Assembly: GCA_027886185.1 (NCBI GenBank)
Contig: WOAB01000768.1
Coordinates: 620,001-684,000, forward strand
Origin: Rheum nobile
Taxonomy: Eukaryota; Streptophyta; Magnoliopsida; Caryophyllales; Polygonaceae
Direction of reading: 5' to 3'
DNA length: 64,000 bases
The notes below the pieces were generated by a model. The model had not been told where the DNA came from. It was given only the letters and a program-made list of their open reading frames with translations, and made no database searches. A program made the translations under genes and the position numbers. Of this stretch, positions 20,955 to 32,870 are shown piece by piece. The stretch's first letter is position 1; every line of letters starts with the position of its first letter.

Positions 20955-23372
20955 TGATAGGTGTCATTTCATGCACCTTAACTAGTGATTATTGACACAA
21001 TTTAGATGAAGTTTTGGTGTAGAATTAGGCTAAGTCTGTAGTCCAAGGGAAGAGTTGAAGTAGTACATATATGAAGGTTTTACAGCTTAGTGAAGAGGAT
21101 AGAAGATGAAATATGAAGAAGCTGGCCAATACCGCCCCGCGCCAGAAGTCACCGCGGCCCGGCGGTGATCCTCAGAGAAGTGCCCCGCGCCAGATGCCAC
21201 CGCCTCGCGGTGATCCATACCGCCTCGCGGTGGAAGAGAAGATTGTGCGGCCAGCGTGTCATTTGTTTCTATTTTAGTATATGTGGATTTTATGTCTTAT
21301 TATATTTTATTTCCTTATTTTGTTTGCTAGGTTAATTTTCTAAGAACCTTTATAAGATCTCTTTGGCTAATTTAGAAGGGAGTTCAGTCCTCTCTCTTTT
21401 GTCTATTCAACTTCTAGGTTTTTGAACAATGGATAGCTAAACACTTTTGTTTCGCTAGACAATTGAAGCACGACAATGAATTGGTTGTGAGATTTCTATT
21501 CCGTGTTCTATATCTTATTAAGTTGGATTGATTCTCTTGGTTAAATTGTCTATTGATTTATGTTGATTCTTCTAGCGTAGCTAACTACGTTTTTTGACAT
21601 CTATCATATTGCTAGGATTGCATATAGGTGTTCCGAGTGCATATCTAGTGGTAAACACAATTGTGCGTATAGGGGTTCCGAGCGTACAATTATGAGTGAG
21701 AATCAGTTGCATGTGAGTAGGGGAGTGAGTACTTGTACGTCTTTGATAAGCACTACTTTGTAGGGCTTAAGTAAGAGTCATTAGAGGTTTTATTGGTGCC
21801 ATTCGGGTAGATTTAGACACATTCATGTGCATGGCGTGTGGGGGCGAAGTTTGATAATTAATTAAAAGCCACGTGAGTGATAGGCCAAATTGGAGGAAAG
21901 AAAGGCCCAAGTGAATAAAGGCCCATGTGAAGGAAGGAAACCCACGTGAAGAAATCCATGAATTGAAGTCAGTGAATTTAGCGGAAAGAGAAATGCGGGA
22001 GGTGATGTCACGCTGACGTCAACAAGCTGATGCTTGCGGGAGAGTGAATTGAAGCGGAATGAGAGCTGCTAGATTGGGCCGAGAGGAGATGGGCCTCCCG
22101 CTGAGCTGCGTGGGATGAGGCCGAGTGCTGGACAAGCTGCTCGCGAGAATTGAAGGCCGAGAACGGGATTAATTTCCCTGTTTTCGGTTGTTTAATTATT
22201 ATTATTTTATTATTTCGTTTTAGGTTAATTTAGATTTTATTTCCTTTAGTATTTAAGGGTTGAGAAAAGGCTTGTTTGCCAAGCTGCCAATCTTCATTTT
22301 TCTCTTGAACCCTAATTCCCTTTTCTACATTATGAAGAACTAAGCCTCCCTGGCTTAGTCAGACGCTGAAGCTTTTGTTTCGATAAAGTTGTGAGATTCT
22401 TGTTCTTAATCTATTGCATGGTTTTTATCTTTCTCTTGCTTAAGTTGCTTATGATTGATATTGATAATCTCTATTTGGACGCATCTAGGGTTTGTTGTTA
22501 TTGATTGATTGCTAGATCTAGATTGTTACTGGTTGAGCATATCTATTTCAGAGTAGCAACTGCATCGTATTAGTAACTGGTTGTGCTATTAGTTATATCT
22601 GAAAAGGAATTGGAACTACCATTGCATGAGATTTTGAATGAGTATCTAGGATCAACTTGTCATACGAATAGTGGATGTTGTTTGACTAAGTGCTTTTTCC
22701 CATTACTGATTTCATCATATTTCACTTTGTTTACTTTTACATGCTTAGATTACTAAAACTCACAAAACCCCCCTTTGGTTACTTTGGATTGACGCATAAC
22801 TTGCATATTGAGATAGAATCCGCCTCCCTGTGGATTCGACCTGTACTTACCTAGGACTACGGTTTAGGGTTTGTTTGGATATTTTACATAGCAGTTTTTA
22901 CACGACGAAAACCTGTTATCAGTCTTTCTACTTGCATGTATCTTATATCCTTGTTTGCATTGCTATTGTTGTGTTAGTGGTAAAGTACAACGACAACTGT
23001 GAGAATCGGAGGTATTTTATCAGTGGCATAGTAATAAGTCTATCGACAACTGTGAGAATCGATAGTATTCATGATCAGGATGGGAACAATTATAAGATAG
23101 TAAAAGAACTTGGAAAGATAGTTTTCAGTGATCAACCTATTGCATTGTGGTGTGGATATTTGTGTGGTGGAATACTTTCCCTCATTATATTTCTTCTTCT
23201 GTTATTACTTGCATCTTTGGTCATCCTGCGATTATTCCAAAACCCCTCCTGTTATTTGTTAGTCACACGTTATTACATGCAGATAACCGACTCCCTGTGG
23301 GATCGACCCTGACTTTCTTGGTGAATTAGGATTACTTTGACAGGAAAACGACACCGGTTTCCGGTCATGTCA
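20955..23372 (+). repeat. 3' LTR of Athila element 1, split by a solo LTR
   Basis: 20955-21743 and 22922-23372 together match the 5' LTR. The break is a 5-bp duplication, GTCTT. GC palindromes at 21188-21202 and 21209-21221 match those of the 5' copy but are better preserved. Confidence 0.93.
21744..22921 (+). mobile_element. Solo LTR, relative of the element 2 LTR family
   Basis: 1178 bp from TGATAAGCACTACTTTG to CCTGTTATCA, flanked by GTCTT (21739-21743 and 22922-22926), with no internal region. The first 100 bp or so resemble the element 2 LTR, and the rest diverges. It keeps ACCCCCCTTTGG and TCCCTGTGGATTCGACC near its end. The intact duplication and lone LTR indicate unequal recombination between two LTRs. 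Confidence 0.92.
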
Positions 23373-23377
23373 GTGAT

Positions 23378-24015
23378 AGAGACTCGAAGTTTATAGGGCA
23401 CTTTTGGAGGACACTTTGGGGGAAGTTAGGTACCAAGCTTCTATTTTCCACGAGCTATCACCCCCAAACGGATGGCCAAACTGAGGTCACCAATAGGACC
23501 CTAGGATCCCTCCTCCGAACCATGCTCAAGGCCAATCCCAAGCGTTGGGAGGACTTACTTTCATTTGTTGAGTTTGCTTATAACAGGTCCCGCACTCGGC
23601 TACAAGGTTGACTCCATTCGAGGTGGTGTATGGGAGGAATCCATTGACTCCCTTAGACATGTTACCACGGCCGCTCAAGGATGGAGAGCATGTGTCTGCC
23701 GCTACACGTGCCCAACAAGTGCAAGAGCTCCAGCGGCAAACCCGAGAGCAATTGGAAAGGAAGACGGCGCAGTATGAAGCCCAGCACAACCCCGGCAGGC
23801 GCAAGGTGACCTTTGCACCAGGAGACATAGTGTGGGTGCACCTACGCAAAGAGCGCTTTCCAAGTCGGGCACTTCCATGTCCGGCTCGAGCACTTCACTT
23901 GAGGGACCTCTAGAAGCCTAAGCCAGGCCAGCGCCACACTCATGCCCGAGCGCGCCGCCCCAGGGCTTTCGTCGTCGCCTCTGTCGCCGTCGCTGAAGCC
24001 TCGTAAGGGCCCAAG
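23378..24015 (+). pseudogene. Integrase of element A, right fragment and C-terminus
   Basis: Continues the integrase core: SKFIGHFWRTLWGKLG, TSYHPQTDGQTEV with the catalytic Glu, and SFVEFAYNR. A frameshift occurs near 23600, then TPFEVVYGRNPLTPLDML and GDIVWVHLRKERFP follow. Directly after RKERFP the normal C-terminal domain is replaced by a Ser/Ala/Arg-rich tail, so a second deletion is likely near 23865. Confidence 0.88.
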
Positions 24016-24861
24016 TGCTGGCATTGGGCTACTTTAGTGTTTAGAGGTTTATTTGATGTATTTCTTTGTCATTTTGAACACTTTCCTCTTTTAGTACTTT
24101 CTAATTTTAGTATGCCTATTTTTAGCAAGTTCTATTTCGGGCATGTGCCCACTATTACATAGTGGGCTAGCCCATTAGCTTTGTCTCGGCCCATCCGAGG
24201 CCGCGTGCCTATATAAGGCCATCTCAGCCTTTGTAACAAGGTTACGTCATAATTTAATCTAAGCCATTGTCGAGAGCCATTTGCCTCCATCCTTAGATCT
24301 GACGTCAAACACCTCTCTTTTCTCACCTCCTTCCTCCTCCGCCGACGCTACGGCCACCCACTCGACGCCGTCGAGTTTATCCTCCGCCGCCGACGCTACG
24401 ATACCCACTCGAGTCCTATCGAGCCTATCCAATCCGCTGCTAACGCTACGGCCTTCGCTCAACCCATTGAGTCCATCCATCGCTCCACCAACACCATCGC
24501 TAGATCCACTAACCTCGCTGTCACCACCGAACCCACACCCAGTGCCATCGGGTTCATCTTCGCCGACGCCATCGCCTTCACCAATACCATCGCGAGACCC
24601 ATCATCCTCGCCGTCGCCAATGAGCCCACTCACTGTGTCACCGGGTTCGTTCTCGCCGTCGTCCCAAGATCCACTCGTGTCAGTAAACCTCTAAAGTTAC
24701 TGTTCACGATGACGCCCTTTCGAAGCAATTCGTGCAATTCAACAAGGCTACAACCAAGGGTTCCACGGCAGGCCTTCGAAACCTAGTGAGCGATTCAGTA
24801 CGAGATCTAGATCCTTGCCATCACGACACTCGTGCCGGCATTCGGAGATAGGGACGCATCA
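24016..24861 (+). repeat. 3' LTR of element A
   Basis: The LTR right end is GCATCA at 24861, matching the LTR ends of element B. The left end is uncertain and is set at the first TG after the coding tail. TATA box CTATATAAGG at about 24211. Downstream the R/U5 part is Ser/Pro-codon-like (TCGCCGTCG repeats, 24330-24670) but I read it as non-coding. The sequence after 24861 is Helitron coding, so this LTR sits inside the Helitron gene. Confidence 0.72.
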
Positions 24862-24865
24862 CTTA

Positions 24866-25800
24866 TGTTGCATGAAAGGAAAAATTGAGCTCTCATTGCT
24901 ACAAGAGGCACCGCCGTTGCTGAAGAATCTTTTGACAAATAAGCATCCAAAAAGCAAATAATTTTGTGAGAACATTATAGCTTATAATATGATGTTTGCT
25001 TTCACCTCTTTGGGAGGAAAGGTCTCACCCATCACGAAATGTCGTGGACCTTATTGTTACCGAATGCATGGCCATAATTTCAACAGAATATGGAGTTTGT
25101 TACCAGTACCCGGGTCAACACCAAAGTTTTCACAAATCTATATATATGATACTGAGAACGAGGATTCAAATAGAATCAGTGCCATAAGGTATGCCAATTA
25201 CGTATATTTATATTTATTTTGTTACTATGTATGATTATTTAATATTACATTTATTATTAAGATATTATTATAATGTTTACTTATGACAGCTCTAGAGTCA
25301 AAAAAGTTGATGATTCTCTTGTGACTGAGTTGAGAAAGATGATAGATCAACACAACCTCCATGCAAAGGCATTTAGAATGGCCAGAGATCGATTTAAGGA
25401 TGAAGGTGTGGCAGATCTTAAGTTGCGCCTGGTTAGCAAAAGAAACACTGTTAGTCGGAGATATAATCTCCCAATGAGCTCCGAGGTTGCTACTCTTATT
25501 CTTGGTGATATTGGTACAAATCTCTCGCACATGGACATTATACTTCATACAAGGTCTGGTCAGTTACAACGGATTCACGAATTGCATCCTTCGTACCTTG
25601 CACTTCAATATCTGTTGGCATTCCCTTATGGTGAGGACGGCTACAGACCTGACATTGCGTTAAGTGAAAGGTACAACACTTCTGCAAGAAAGAGGACAAA
25701 CCTGTTCCTATCTAATAGAAGGATGTTGGATCAAATGACAAAGACATTGTTTAGAAAAAGATGGATTTTCCCGGATGAACTGAAAATTGGATTCATGTAA
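24866..25800 (+). pseudogene. Helitron protein, N-terminal Helitron-like domain
   Basis: The frame begins mid-protein at the element A junction: CCMKGKIELSLLQEAPPLL, then a TAA at 24959, then FAFTSLGGKVSP and YIYDTENEDSNRIS. An intron with GT...AG is inferred at 25189-25289 because the protein resumes with SSRVKKVDDSLV and AKAFRMARDRF after it. The stretch to 25800 (LHPSYLALQYLLAFPYGEDGY) is the Helitron helicase-like N-terminal domain. The frame then stops, and homology continues weakly to 26100 (FRIHEH, LYQQFLVDVYTMIES). Confidence 0.85.
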
Positions 25801-26105
25801 CAGGGGTTACGCTCAAAGAATTCTGTCAATTTAGAATCCATGAGCATCGAGGCGAAGTTGGGACTCTGGGGTCATCTAGAAATTTGTATCAACAGTTCTT
25901 GGTTGATGTTTATACGATGATTGAATCAGAGAGGTTGAACTACCATCGAACTAATTAGAAGAACATACGGGCTGATTTATATAATAATCTTTCAGCAGCA
26001 ACGAGCAAGGCACAGACAACACCGACTTCATCTAGAAAGTGAATAGTGTTGTCATTTTCGTTTACATGCGGTCCGAGATACATGCAGTAGAACTATCAAG
26101 ATGCA

Positions 26106-27774
26106 ATGGCAATATGCAAACACCATGGTTATCCAGATCTTTTCATAACATTCACATGCAATTCAAAATGGCCTGAAATTGTAAAGTTTTACGAAGAAAG
26201 GGGTCTACAGCTAGAGGATCAGCCAGACATTATATGTAGAGTCTTCCACATGAAAATGGAGTCCATGATACATGATTTCAAAGTTAAAAAAATTATTTGG
26301 CAAGGTTAATTCAGGTAACGTCTCTTTCGACTTTCCTTACTTTAGTTGTTGTTTCAATTTCTTATTTTTTCTTATCCTCGCAAGTTTATAGTCTATATTT
26401 GTATCAATTTATGATTTATTTTAATATATTAGATAATTTGTATTTATTCAGACTTTTGGATGTTTTGCAGTTATTTACACAATCGAATTCCAGAAGCGTG
26501 GTTTGCCTCATGCCCATATTTTGTTGTTTATGGATAAGGAATCTAAGTTGCCAACCACTATAGATATTGATAAGCTCATCTCGGCTAAAATTCCACACCC
26601 AACAAAGGATGATGATTTATACAAGGTGGTGACAAATTTCATGATGCATGGTCCATGCGGAGCTTCTAATCGATCCTCTCCATGTATGGCAGATGGAAAG
26701 TGTATAAAGTACTTTCCAAAACAATTTGTTGAACATAATTTTGTTGATGAAGATGGCTACCCTGTTTACAGAAGACGTGAAGATGGTAGACCGATCGAAA
26801 AGAGTGGAGTTCCCCTTGATAATCGTTATATGGTTCCTTACAATGCATATCTTCTCCTAAAATACAATGCACATATAAACGTTGAATGGTGCAATCGATC
26901 GGGCTCTATCAAGTATCTGTTCAAGTACATAAATAAAGGGCATGATCGCGTCATTGTTGCAATATCAAGCTTTGATGCAAACAATTTCGGTGATGATGGC
27001 ATGGACGAAATAAAAAACTACTCCAATTGTCGCTATATATCGGCGTGTGAAGCGGCTTGGAGTATTTTCGGCTTTGATATTCATTACAGGACTCCTGTTG
27101 TTCAACGGTTGAATTTGCACCTTCCTGGTGAGGAAAGCGTTTTATTTGATGATGATGATCCTATTGATGCCGTCTTAAATGATCATGAAAGTGAAAAATC
27201 ACTGTTTCTGCAATGGATGGCATCTAAAAAGAAGTTTCCAGAAGGTAAAGATTTGACATATTCCGAATTTCCAGAGAAATTTGTTTGGGTACCTTCATCT
27301 AGACATTGGAAAAAACGTGATAAGTGTGGTTCGGTTAGAGGGATTTATCACGTACCTCCAAGTAGTGGCGAGAAGTACTATCTTAGAATTATGTTGAATC
27401 ATATTAAAGGACCAACATGCTACAAAGATTTACGGACTATTGAGGGTAGAGTTTATTCTACATTTAAAGAAGCTTGCTATGCATTGGGGTTGTTAGATGA
27501 TGACAGAGAATATATTGACAGGATAACTGAAGCAAGTTTTTGGGGATCGGCACACTACATTAGGAGTCTATTTGTATTTATTTTGCTGTCTGATAGCCTG
27601 TCAAGGCCAAAGTTTGTTTGGGAACAAACATGGAGGGTTCTAGCAGATGATATTGTCAACAAACAAAGGAGAATTCTCCGAATTGAGGGTATGCATTTCA
27701 TTATTGATGTTTACATGATCATAATCTTAACTCTATTTGATTTACTCTTGCATGCACATATTTTACTCATTTAA
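26106..27774 (+). pseudogene. Helitron Rep (HUH endonuclease) region
   Basis: Rep nicks and joins DNA in rolling-circle transposition. DLFITFTCNSKWPEI is at about 26140. A frameshift near 26293 precedes an intron at 26315-26470 (GT...AG). The HUH metal motif GLPHAHILL has its two histidines at 26509 and 26515. The two-tyrosine motif KYLFKYINKGHDR has Tyr at 26914 and 26926. All these catalytic residues are intact. The open frame 26503-27688 continues with SACEAAWSIFGFDIHYRTP and FVWVPSSRHWKKR, ending at a third intron, 27689-27780. Confidence 0.92.
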
Positions 27775-27780
27775 TTGTAG

Positions 27781-29468
27781 TGACACGTGCATGCTATTTA
27801 TATGTAGATTTGCATCTAACAGATGATCAATTACAAAACTATGCTCTTGTCGAAATTGACAAGTTATTACGGAATGGTATTAGTTTGAGTCACTACAAAA
27901 CCATGCCTCCTGTAGATTCGAGTCTCATATCTGAAGGTGTCAACAAGCTTATACAAGATGAACTTCGATATGACATAACAATTCTAGCCGAGGAGCATGC
28001 ACAATTAATTTCTAGATTTACAATAGAGCAGAAACGGGTTTATGATGAGATCATGAATGTTGTTTTATCAAATAACGGGGGTGTCTTCTTCTTATATGGT
28101 TATGGTGGAACATGCAAAACATATATATGGAGGGCACTCTCGGCGGCTAAAGGTCTAAAGGTGAAATAGTTCTTACTGTTGCTTCAAGTGGAAATGCGGC
28201 TCTCCTAATACCTGGCGGCAGAACTGATCATTCGAGGTTTAAAATACATTTGCAAGTTAATGAGGATTCAACGTGTCATATATGTTCAGGTACGGAACTT
28301 TCTGAGTTGATATGTGCCGCCAAACTTATTATCTGGGATGAAGCTCTGATGACCAATAGGTTCTGTTTTGAAACATTAGACAGGACGTTAAGAGATATTT
28401 TAAGGGCTACAAATCCCCTTAGTTTAGAACAACCTTTTGGAGGAAAAGTCGTAGTATTTGGTGGAGACTTTAGGCAAATCCTACCCATTATCTCAAAAGG
28501 GAGCAGGCAAGATGTTGTTTTTGCCACCATTAATTCCTCTTATTTGTGGGACCATTGCAAAATTCTTACTCTAACAAGAAACATGAGGATTCAACAAGGT
28601 ACATATGATTCTGAGATCCAAGAAGCAAATGAATTTTCTGAATGGGTTTTAAGCATCAGAGATGGGACTGTAGGTGTTGACAATGATAGGGAAGCGCAAA
28701 TAGAAATTCCCGATGAACTATTGGTGAAAGATTATGACTTAGATCCGATTCCAGCAGTTGTTAAATTTGTTTATCCCTCTCTTATTGAAGATCAATTGTC
28801 TCCGGCATACTTTGAAGAATGAGCAATTCTTGCTCCAACACACGAAGAGATAGATAAAGTTAATGAGTATATATTGTCTTCGTTGCCTGGTGATGAAAAG
28901 GTCTATCTCAGTTCGGATAGTCTGTGTAAGGCAGGTTCTGTTAAAGACAGTGATGCGAGTATTTATATGTCTGACTACTTGAATAGTATTAGATGTTCTG
29001 GTATGCCGAATCATGTACTGAAACTTAAGGTTAGGGTCCCTATTATGCTGCTTCGAAATATTGATCAGTCTTTAGGTTTATGCAACAGGACGAGATTGAT
29101 AACCATGCAGCTTGGCAGTCATGTCATACAAGGGAGAATTATTTCAGACAACAATATTGGACATATGGTTTTGATTCCTCGCATGATAATGTCACCATCA
29201 GACACTTTATTTCCTTTCAAGTTTCAACGAAGACAATTTCCCTTGAGTGTCTGTTTTGCTATGACCATAAACAAGAGCTAGGGCCAATCTCTTGCAAATG
29301 TCGGTTTGTATCTTCCACGCCTTGTTTTCAGTCATGGTCAGTTTTATGTTGCATCATCAAGGGTGACTAGCAAGAAAGGTTTGAAGATATTGATTTGTGA
29401 CAAAGACAAGAAGAGATATAGTACTACAACCAATGTAGTATACAATGAGGTTTTTGATAATTTGTAGC
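27781..29468 (+). pseudogene. Helitron helicase (Pif1-like) region
   Basis: Superfamily 1 helicase that unwinds DNA during transposition. Walker A reads GYGGTCKTY at about 28100, with Cys replacing the usual Gly before Lys. A one-base shift near 28155 follows, then VLTVASSGNAALLIPGG. Walker B is IIWDEALM (about 28330), followed by VVVFGGDFRQILPII. TGA at about 28820 and TAG at about 29279 (within TINKS-GQSL) lie where Arg and Gln codons are usual. The C-terminus includes GLYLPRLVFSHGQFYVASSR and ends at 29468. Confidence 0.92.
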
Positions 29469-29839
29469 AATTTTGAACATCGTGCCAGATTTTATGTTTA
29501 GTGTTTCATTTTCATGTATTAGATAAATATTTTTATTATGTTTCATCGTTTTAGTAGTATTGATGTAAGGGGTGTGGCTATCCTTGTTTCAAAAACTACT
29601 TAGCCAATTTTTATTATTAATAAAGTTATGGAGAGTTTTGCCTCTCTTTATATAATGTAATTATTTATATCTTCAATATTATTAGTCGATTAGTCATTTT
29701 TTATATAAAAATTCATCTACTTCTATAACAATCATTAACTATATATTTCTATATCAATGAAACATATATAAAATATACTATTTTTATAAATGTAAGAAAA
29801 AATAAACAGATCCCTTACAAGGCACGGGTACTACACTAG

Positions 29840-30234
29840 TTGAAAATTCTAAAAACATTTACCTTGCTAGTTATACAACCGTGGTCCGAGGTAATATTTT
29901 ACCTCACTTCATTGTTAACTGTCCACATGATGTGACATCTAACACACCTATCATATTTCTCCTCTGGCCAAAGTTTTTATGATCACATAATCGAAACTAG
30001 TTTCGAACTTAATGAATTTAAGTAGATTTAATTCCCTAGTATTTTTTCGTTAACTTGGATACAACTAACACTACAAATCTCATTTATTTTGTCAAAACGA
30101 GGATGCTAGATCGTTCCTTCCAAATTTCATGAAATGAAACTTCCCTCAAAGTGGAACTAAACACATATGGTCTCTTCATGGGAATATACAAAGTCCACAA
30201 ACTACAAAGTTCAATTCAACAAAATTATCCATCC
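29840..30234. other. Helitron insertion flank, no gene seen
   Basis: AT-rich sequence between the Helitron end and element B. No frame, tRNA or repeat recognised. It joins to 33097 onward when element B is removed. Confidence 0.5.
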
Positions 30235-30844
30235 GGATGGAACCCGGCCAGCCTCCAGCGACAACAATGCTTCCATGGGGACCGTCTCCATGGCATCCCC
30301 CATGGCGCATCTCGTTTGTATTACTTTTATACTTTGTATATTCTGAGTTTATTTGGACACTTATTATTTTTAGTACTTTCTATTTCCATTTTTAGTAGGT
30401 TCTATATTAGGCTTGTGCGTAGCACATGCGGGAGCGCCGACCCAATAAGCCTACTCGACCCATGGTCGAGTACTCTTGGCTATATAAGCCAAGACTTGTC
30501 TTGTTTTTCATAACGTTTAGTTTGGCTTAATTAAAGTAGAGAGTTTTCTCTATGTTAAGCAGTAGTGTCCCATATTGTTCTTGTTTCTCACGATCCGAAG
30601 CATCACATTGCTTCCGTTGTTTAATCCATCATGTTGGATCAAGCCTTGGCGAGTTCAACCATTGTTTTTGCCCTTGATTTCGATGACCTCTTTAACGTAA
30701 TAGGCCGTGAGCATCATTGGTTGTCATCACGTTGGAAATCATCAACTCAGCGAATCTGAGTAGATCCGAGGAGTGGTGACTTGCTCGATCACGATCAGAC
30801 CCCAACGACAATCTAGAACTCATCTGAGGCATCAAACCGCATCA
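30235..30844 (+). repeat. 5' LTR of element B
   Basis: 610 bp. The start has two changes from the 3' copy. TATA box GGCTATATAAGCC at about 30478. Near the start, CCATGGGGAC and GTCCCCCATGG-like arms form an inverted repeat. Confidence 0.83.
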
Positions 30845-30846
30845 AT

Positions 30847-32049
30847 TGGTATTAGATTTCACCGGTCAAGTTAAGTTTATCCTTCTCTCAACTCTAGTCG
30901 TATTTCACTCATATCTATCATCCCGATCTACCCATCCCGATCTATCACCATTAAAACTCTAAACCGAAGTCGATTTCTTCCCAGCTTTCGTCCAAATATT
31001 TTTATTCAATTTATTTCATAATCTTGTAGAGAATTTCGATACGAGTCCGTGCATATATAATCACCAAAAAGGACATCGTTTGACCTTCAAAAGGTCAAAA
31101 TACACACCCTTCGCTTCCACCTTTCCCTTCTTCCAGCACCACCGCTGTACACTTACTTCCCCTAGGATTATATGAGCCTTAAGTGAAGGCAAGTCTTTAG
31201 CCTCAATCACAAAAAAAATAGGAGAGAAATCACAAAAAATATTCGGCCATATCCCATATCTTGCAATATCCTTTGTTAGCATATATTTCAAGATCTTGTT
31301 TGATTTGCTTAGTTATTAATTGATTCTCTTTTTTAGTATTTTAGTTAAGCATAACTCGTTATTGCCATTATTAGTTGCATAATATTCTCTTCTTATAATA
31401 TATACATATCTTATTGTTTATTGTGTTTCTTTTAAAAAAAAAGATTATTGTCGAACCATATACAAAAATAAACAGTCGGCTATTTTAAAAAAAAATTAAT
31501 AAATCAAAGTCAAGCAAATATACAGAAGGCCAAAGGCAAAGGGTGAAACCCTATCACTTCGGCAAGGAGTCCACTAAGCCTACCTCTCCATCGTCTCGCA
31601 CCCACTTCAAGGTTTTAACTTGATTGCATGCAACTTGACATACTTTTAATAAAAATCAACTTGGAACTTTGTGTTTTGGATTGATTTTGTGGTATTTGCT
31701 TGTTTGATATTGCTTGATTGTCCTATTGCTTACCATACCGCCCTCACGGACAGTAAAAGTAGTGACCCAAACCGAGTGAAATTTGAGTTGTAGTTGAGAC
31801 CAGGTTCGACTTGTCTTGATATGTTCTGTATTTGATATCACTTTGTGCTTTTTGATCCTCGTTTTGGGTTATGTTTTGCATAGGTACCATATATGGAATT
31901 GGCTTGCCAGCCCCTCAACATCGTCGGCAATGCCTTGAGGCCCCACGCATTGCACAATGAAGGCGGCTACAATAACGTCCATGATAGCGGTCCCGCTTGA
32001 CGACGACCAGACTGACGCCCACCAAAGTGCTACAACATAGACGATCGTC
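30847..32049 (+). other. Element B leader, no gene
   Basis: A TGGTATTAGATT primer-site remnant is at 30847. The rest is AT-rich, with no recognisable frame. The GAAACCCTATCACTTCGGCA segment near 31545 is not matched elsewhere here. Confidence 0.5.
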
Positions 32050-32870
32050 ATGTGGCCTGTGATTGATGAGCTCCTAGACAGTGCCCCTGTCGTGACTCAC
32101 GATTGCGTCTTGAGCCATTTGTCTGTTACAACGACCACGATGCGTTCTTGTAGTGGTGCGGATTATGTGTTTAGCCACTATGACTATGATGGGTATGAGA
32201 AGGTGCACATCGCCACCAGATACTTCACCGACTATTCCCAAATGAGGTGGCCCCGACTCAAAGACGATCAACATAGACGCGGTAGGCCTCTTGTCATCAC
32301 TTGGGACCAACTCGTCTATGTAACGGCTAGGTGCTTTGCCCCGGAGACCGAGGAAGCACGCAAGATTACCTATGCCTGGAACAACCATGGCGTCCCTAAC
32401 CCTCGTATCCCTTAGGTCACAGCCAGTGAGCAGGACAAAGACGCTAAAATTCTAGAGTTGCGGCGCCAACTGGCCGCGCTCCAGGCTCAGCCGGCCGTAC
32501 CCATGAACATTTCAGTGCGCCCCCTAGTGTCCCCCAATGCGACAGTCACTCCACTGCTTGACGCGGTGACTGCTCCAGCCCTTAGCATGGTGCTCACGCC
32601 CGCGCCGACAACCACCGCGCTCGCTCCGACTCCTACGGTGCCTCCCAGAGCCCGCTCCTTGCGCGGTGATCTCTCAGGTGCCTTGCATAGTGCCCATGTA
32701 TGTGCTCGCTCTTGGGCCCACTGTGACGCTCGTGCCAGCTTGTGTATTTGACGTGTTGCCCCACCCCATCTTGGTCTCTAAGAAGGGTAGACACGCCAAC
32801 TTGTTTCATCGGTTCTCCCTCAACCTAACACGCACGAATCGAGGGCGCTTCATATCTAAGAAAGGGATAA
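32050..32870 (+). pseudogene. gag: Gag fragment and C-terminal scrap of element B
   Basis: 32140-32415 translates as a capsid fragment: YDGYEKVHIATRYFTDYSQMRW then GRPLVITWDQLVYV and RCFAPETEEARK, the same block as element C at 47060-47240. After a stop come about 100 Pro/Ala/Thr-rich residues and LTRTNRGRFISKKG next to the 3' LTR. Protease, RT, RNase H and integrase are absent. Confidence 0.72.

Larger units (their letters stand above)
3726..23372 (+). mobile_element. Complete Athila-type Ty3/gypsy retrotransposon (element 1), carrying two nested insertions
   Basis: The ends are TGATAGGTG... and ...CATGTCA, flanked by the 5-bp duplication GTGAT. The domain order is LTR, tRNA-Asp primer site, gag, protease, RT, RNase H, integrase, a separate Athila ORF-1-type frame, a 3' untranslated module, polypurine tract and LTR. 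Two later elements sit inside: a CRM-like element in gag (6456-14095) and a solo LTR in the 3' LTR (21744-22921). Without them it is about 10.8 kb, a usual Athila size. By eye the LTRs differ at roughly 30 of 1240 positions. All genes are broken, mostly by nonsense changes that look like C-to-T transitions. Confidence 0.95.
1..24861 (+). mobile_element. Ty3/gypsy element A, interrupted, 5' end outside window
   Basis: This is a decayed gag-pol retrotransposon running from the window start to the end of its 3' LTR. Its integrase is split by the Athila-type insertion at 3726-23372: the flanking GTGAT (3721-3725 and 23373-23377) is the target duplication. The order gag, CCHC knuckle, protease, RT, then integrase is that of Ty3/gypsy. 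RNase H and the N-terminal integrase are missing: the RT reading frame runs straight into mid-integrase near 3597, so an internal deletion preceded the Athila insertion. The right LTR ends in GCATCA, like elements B and C in this window, and lies inside the Helitron gene. The 5' LTR is not in the window. Element identity is certain, lineage less so (chromovirus-like). Confidence 0.88.
24862..29839 (+). mobile_element. Helitron, right part with its 3' terminus
   Basis: The coding region for a Rep-helicase protein runs from 24866 to about 29468 and the element ends CACTAG followed by T at 29840, the CTRR-T end typical of Helitrons. A GC hairpin is expected about 10 bases before the end; here ATCCCTTACAAGGCACGGG has lost pairing in the left arm. 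The 5' end lies left of element A, outside the window. The gene has at least three GT-AG introns and several frameshifts and nonsense codons, so the copy is dead though formerly autonomous. Confidence 0.92.

Noticed and set aside
24281..24694. Ser/Pro-rich open frame with repeated SSPSP-like wording
   Set aside because: It lies in the R/U5 part of the element A LTR, is low-complexity, comes from GC-rich trinucleotide repetition, and has no homologue or start context.
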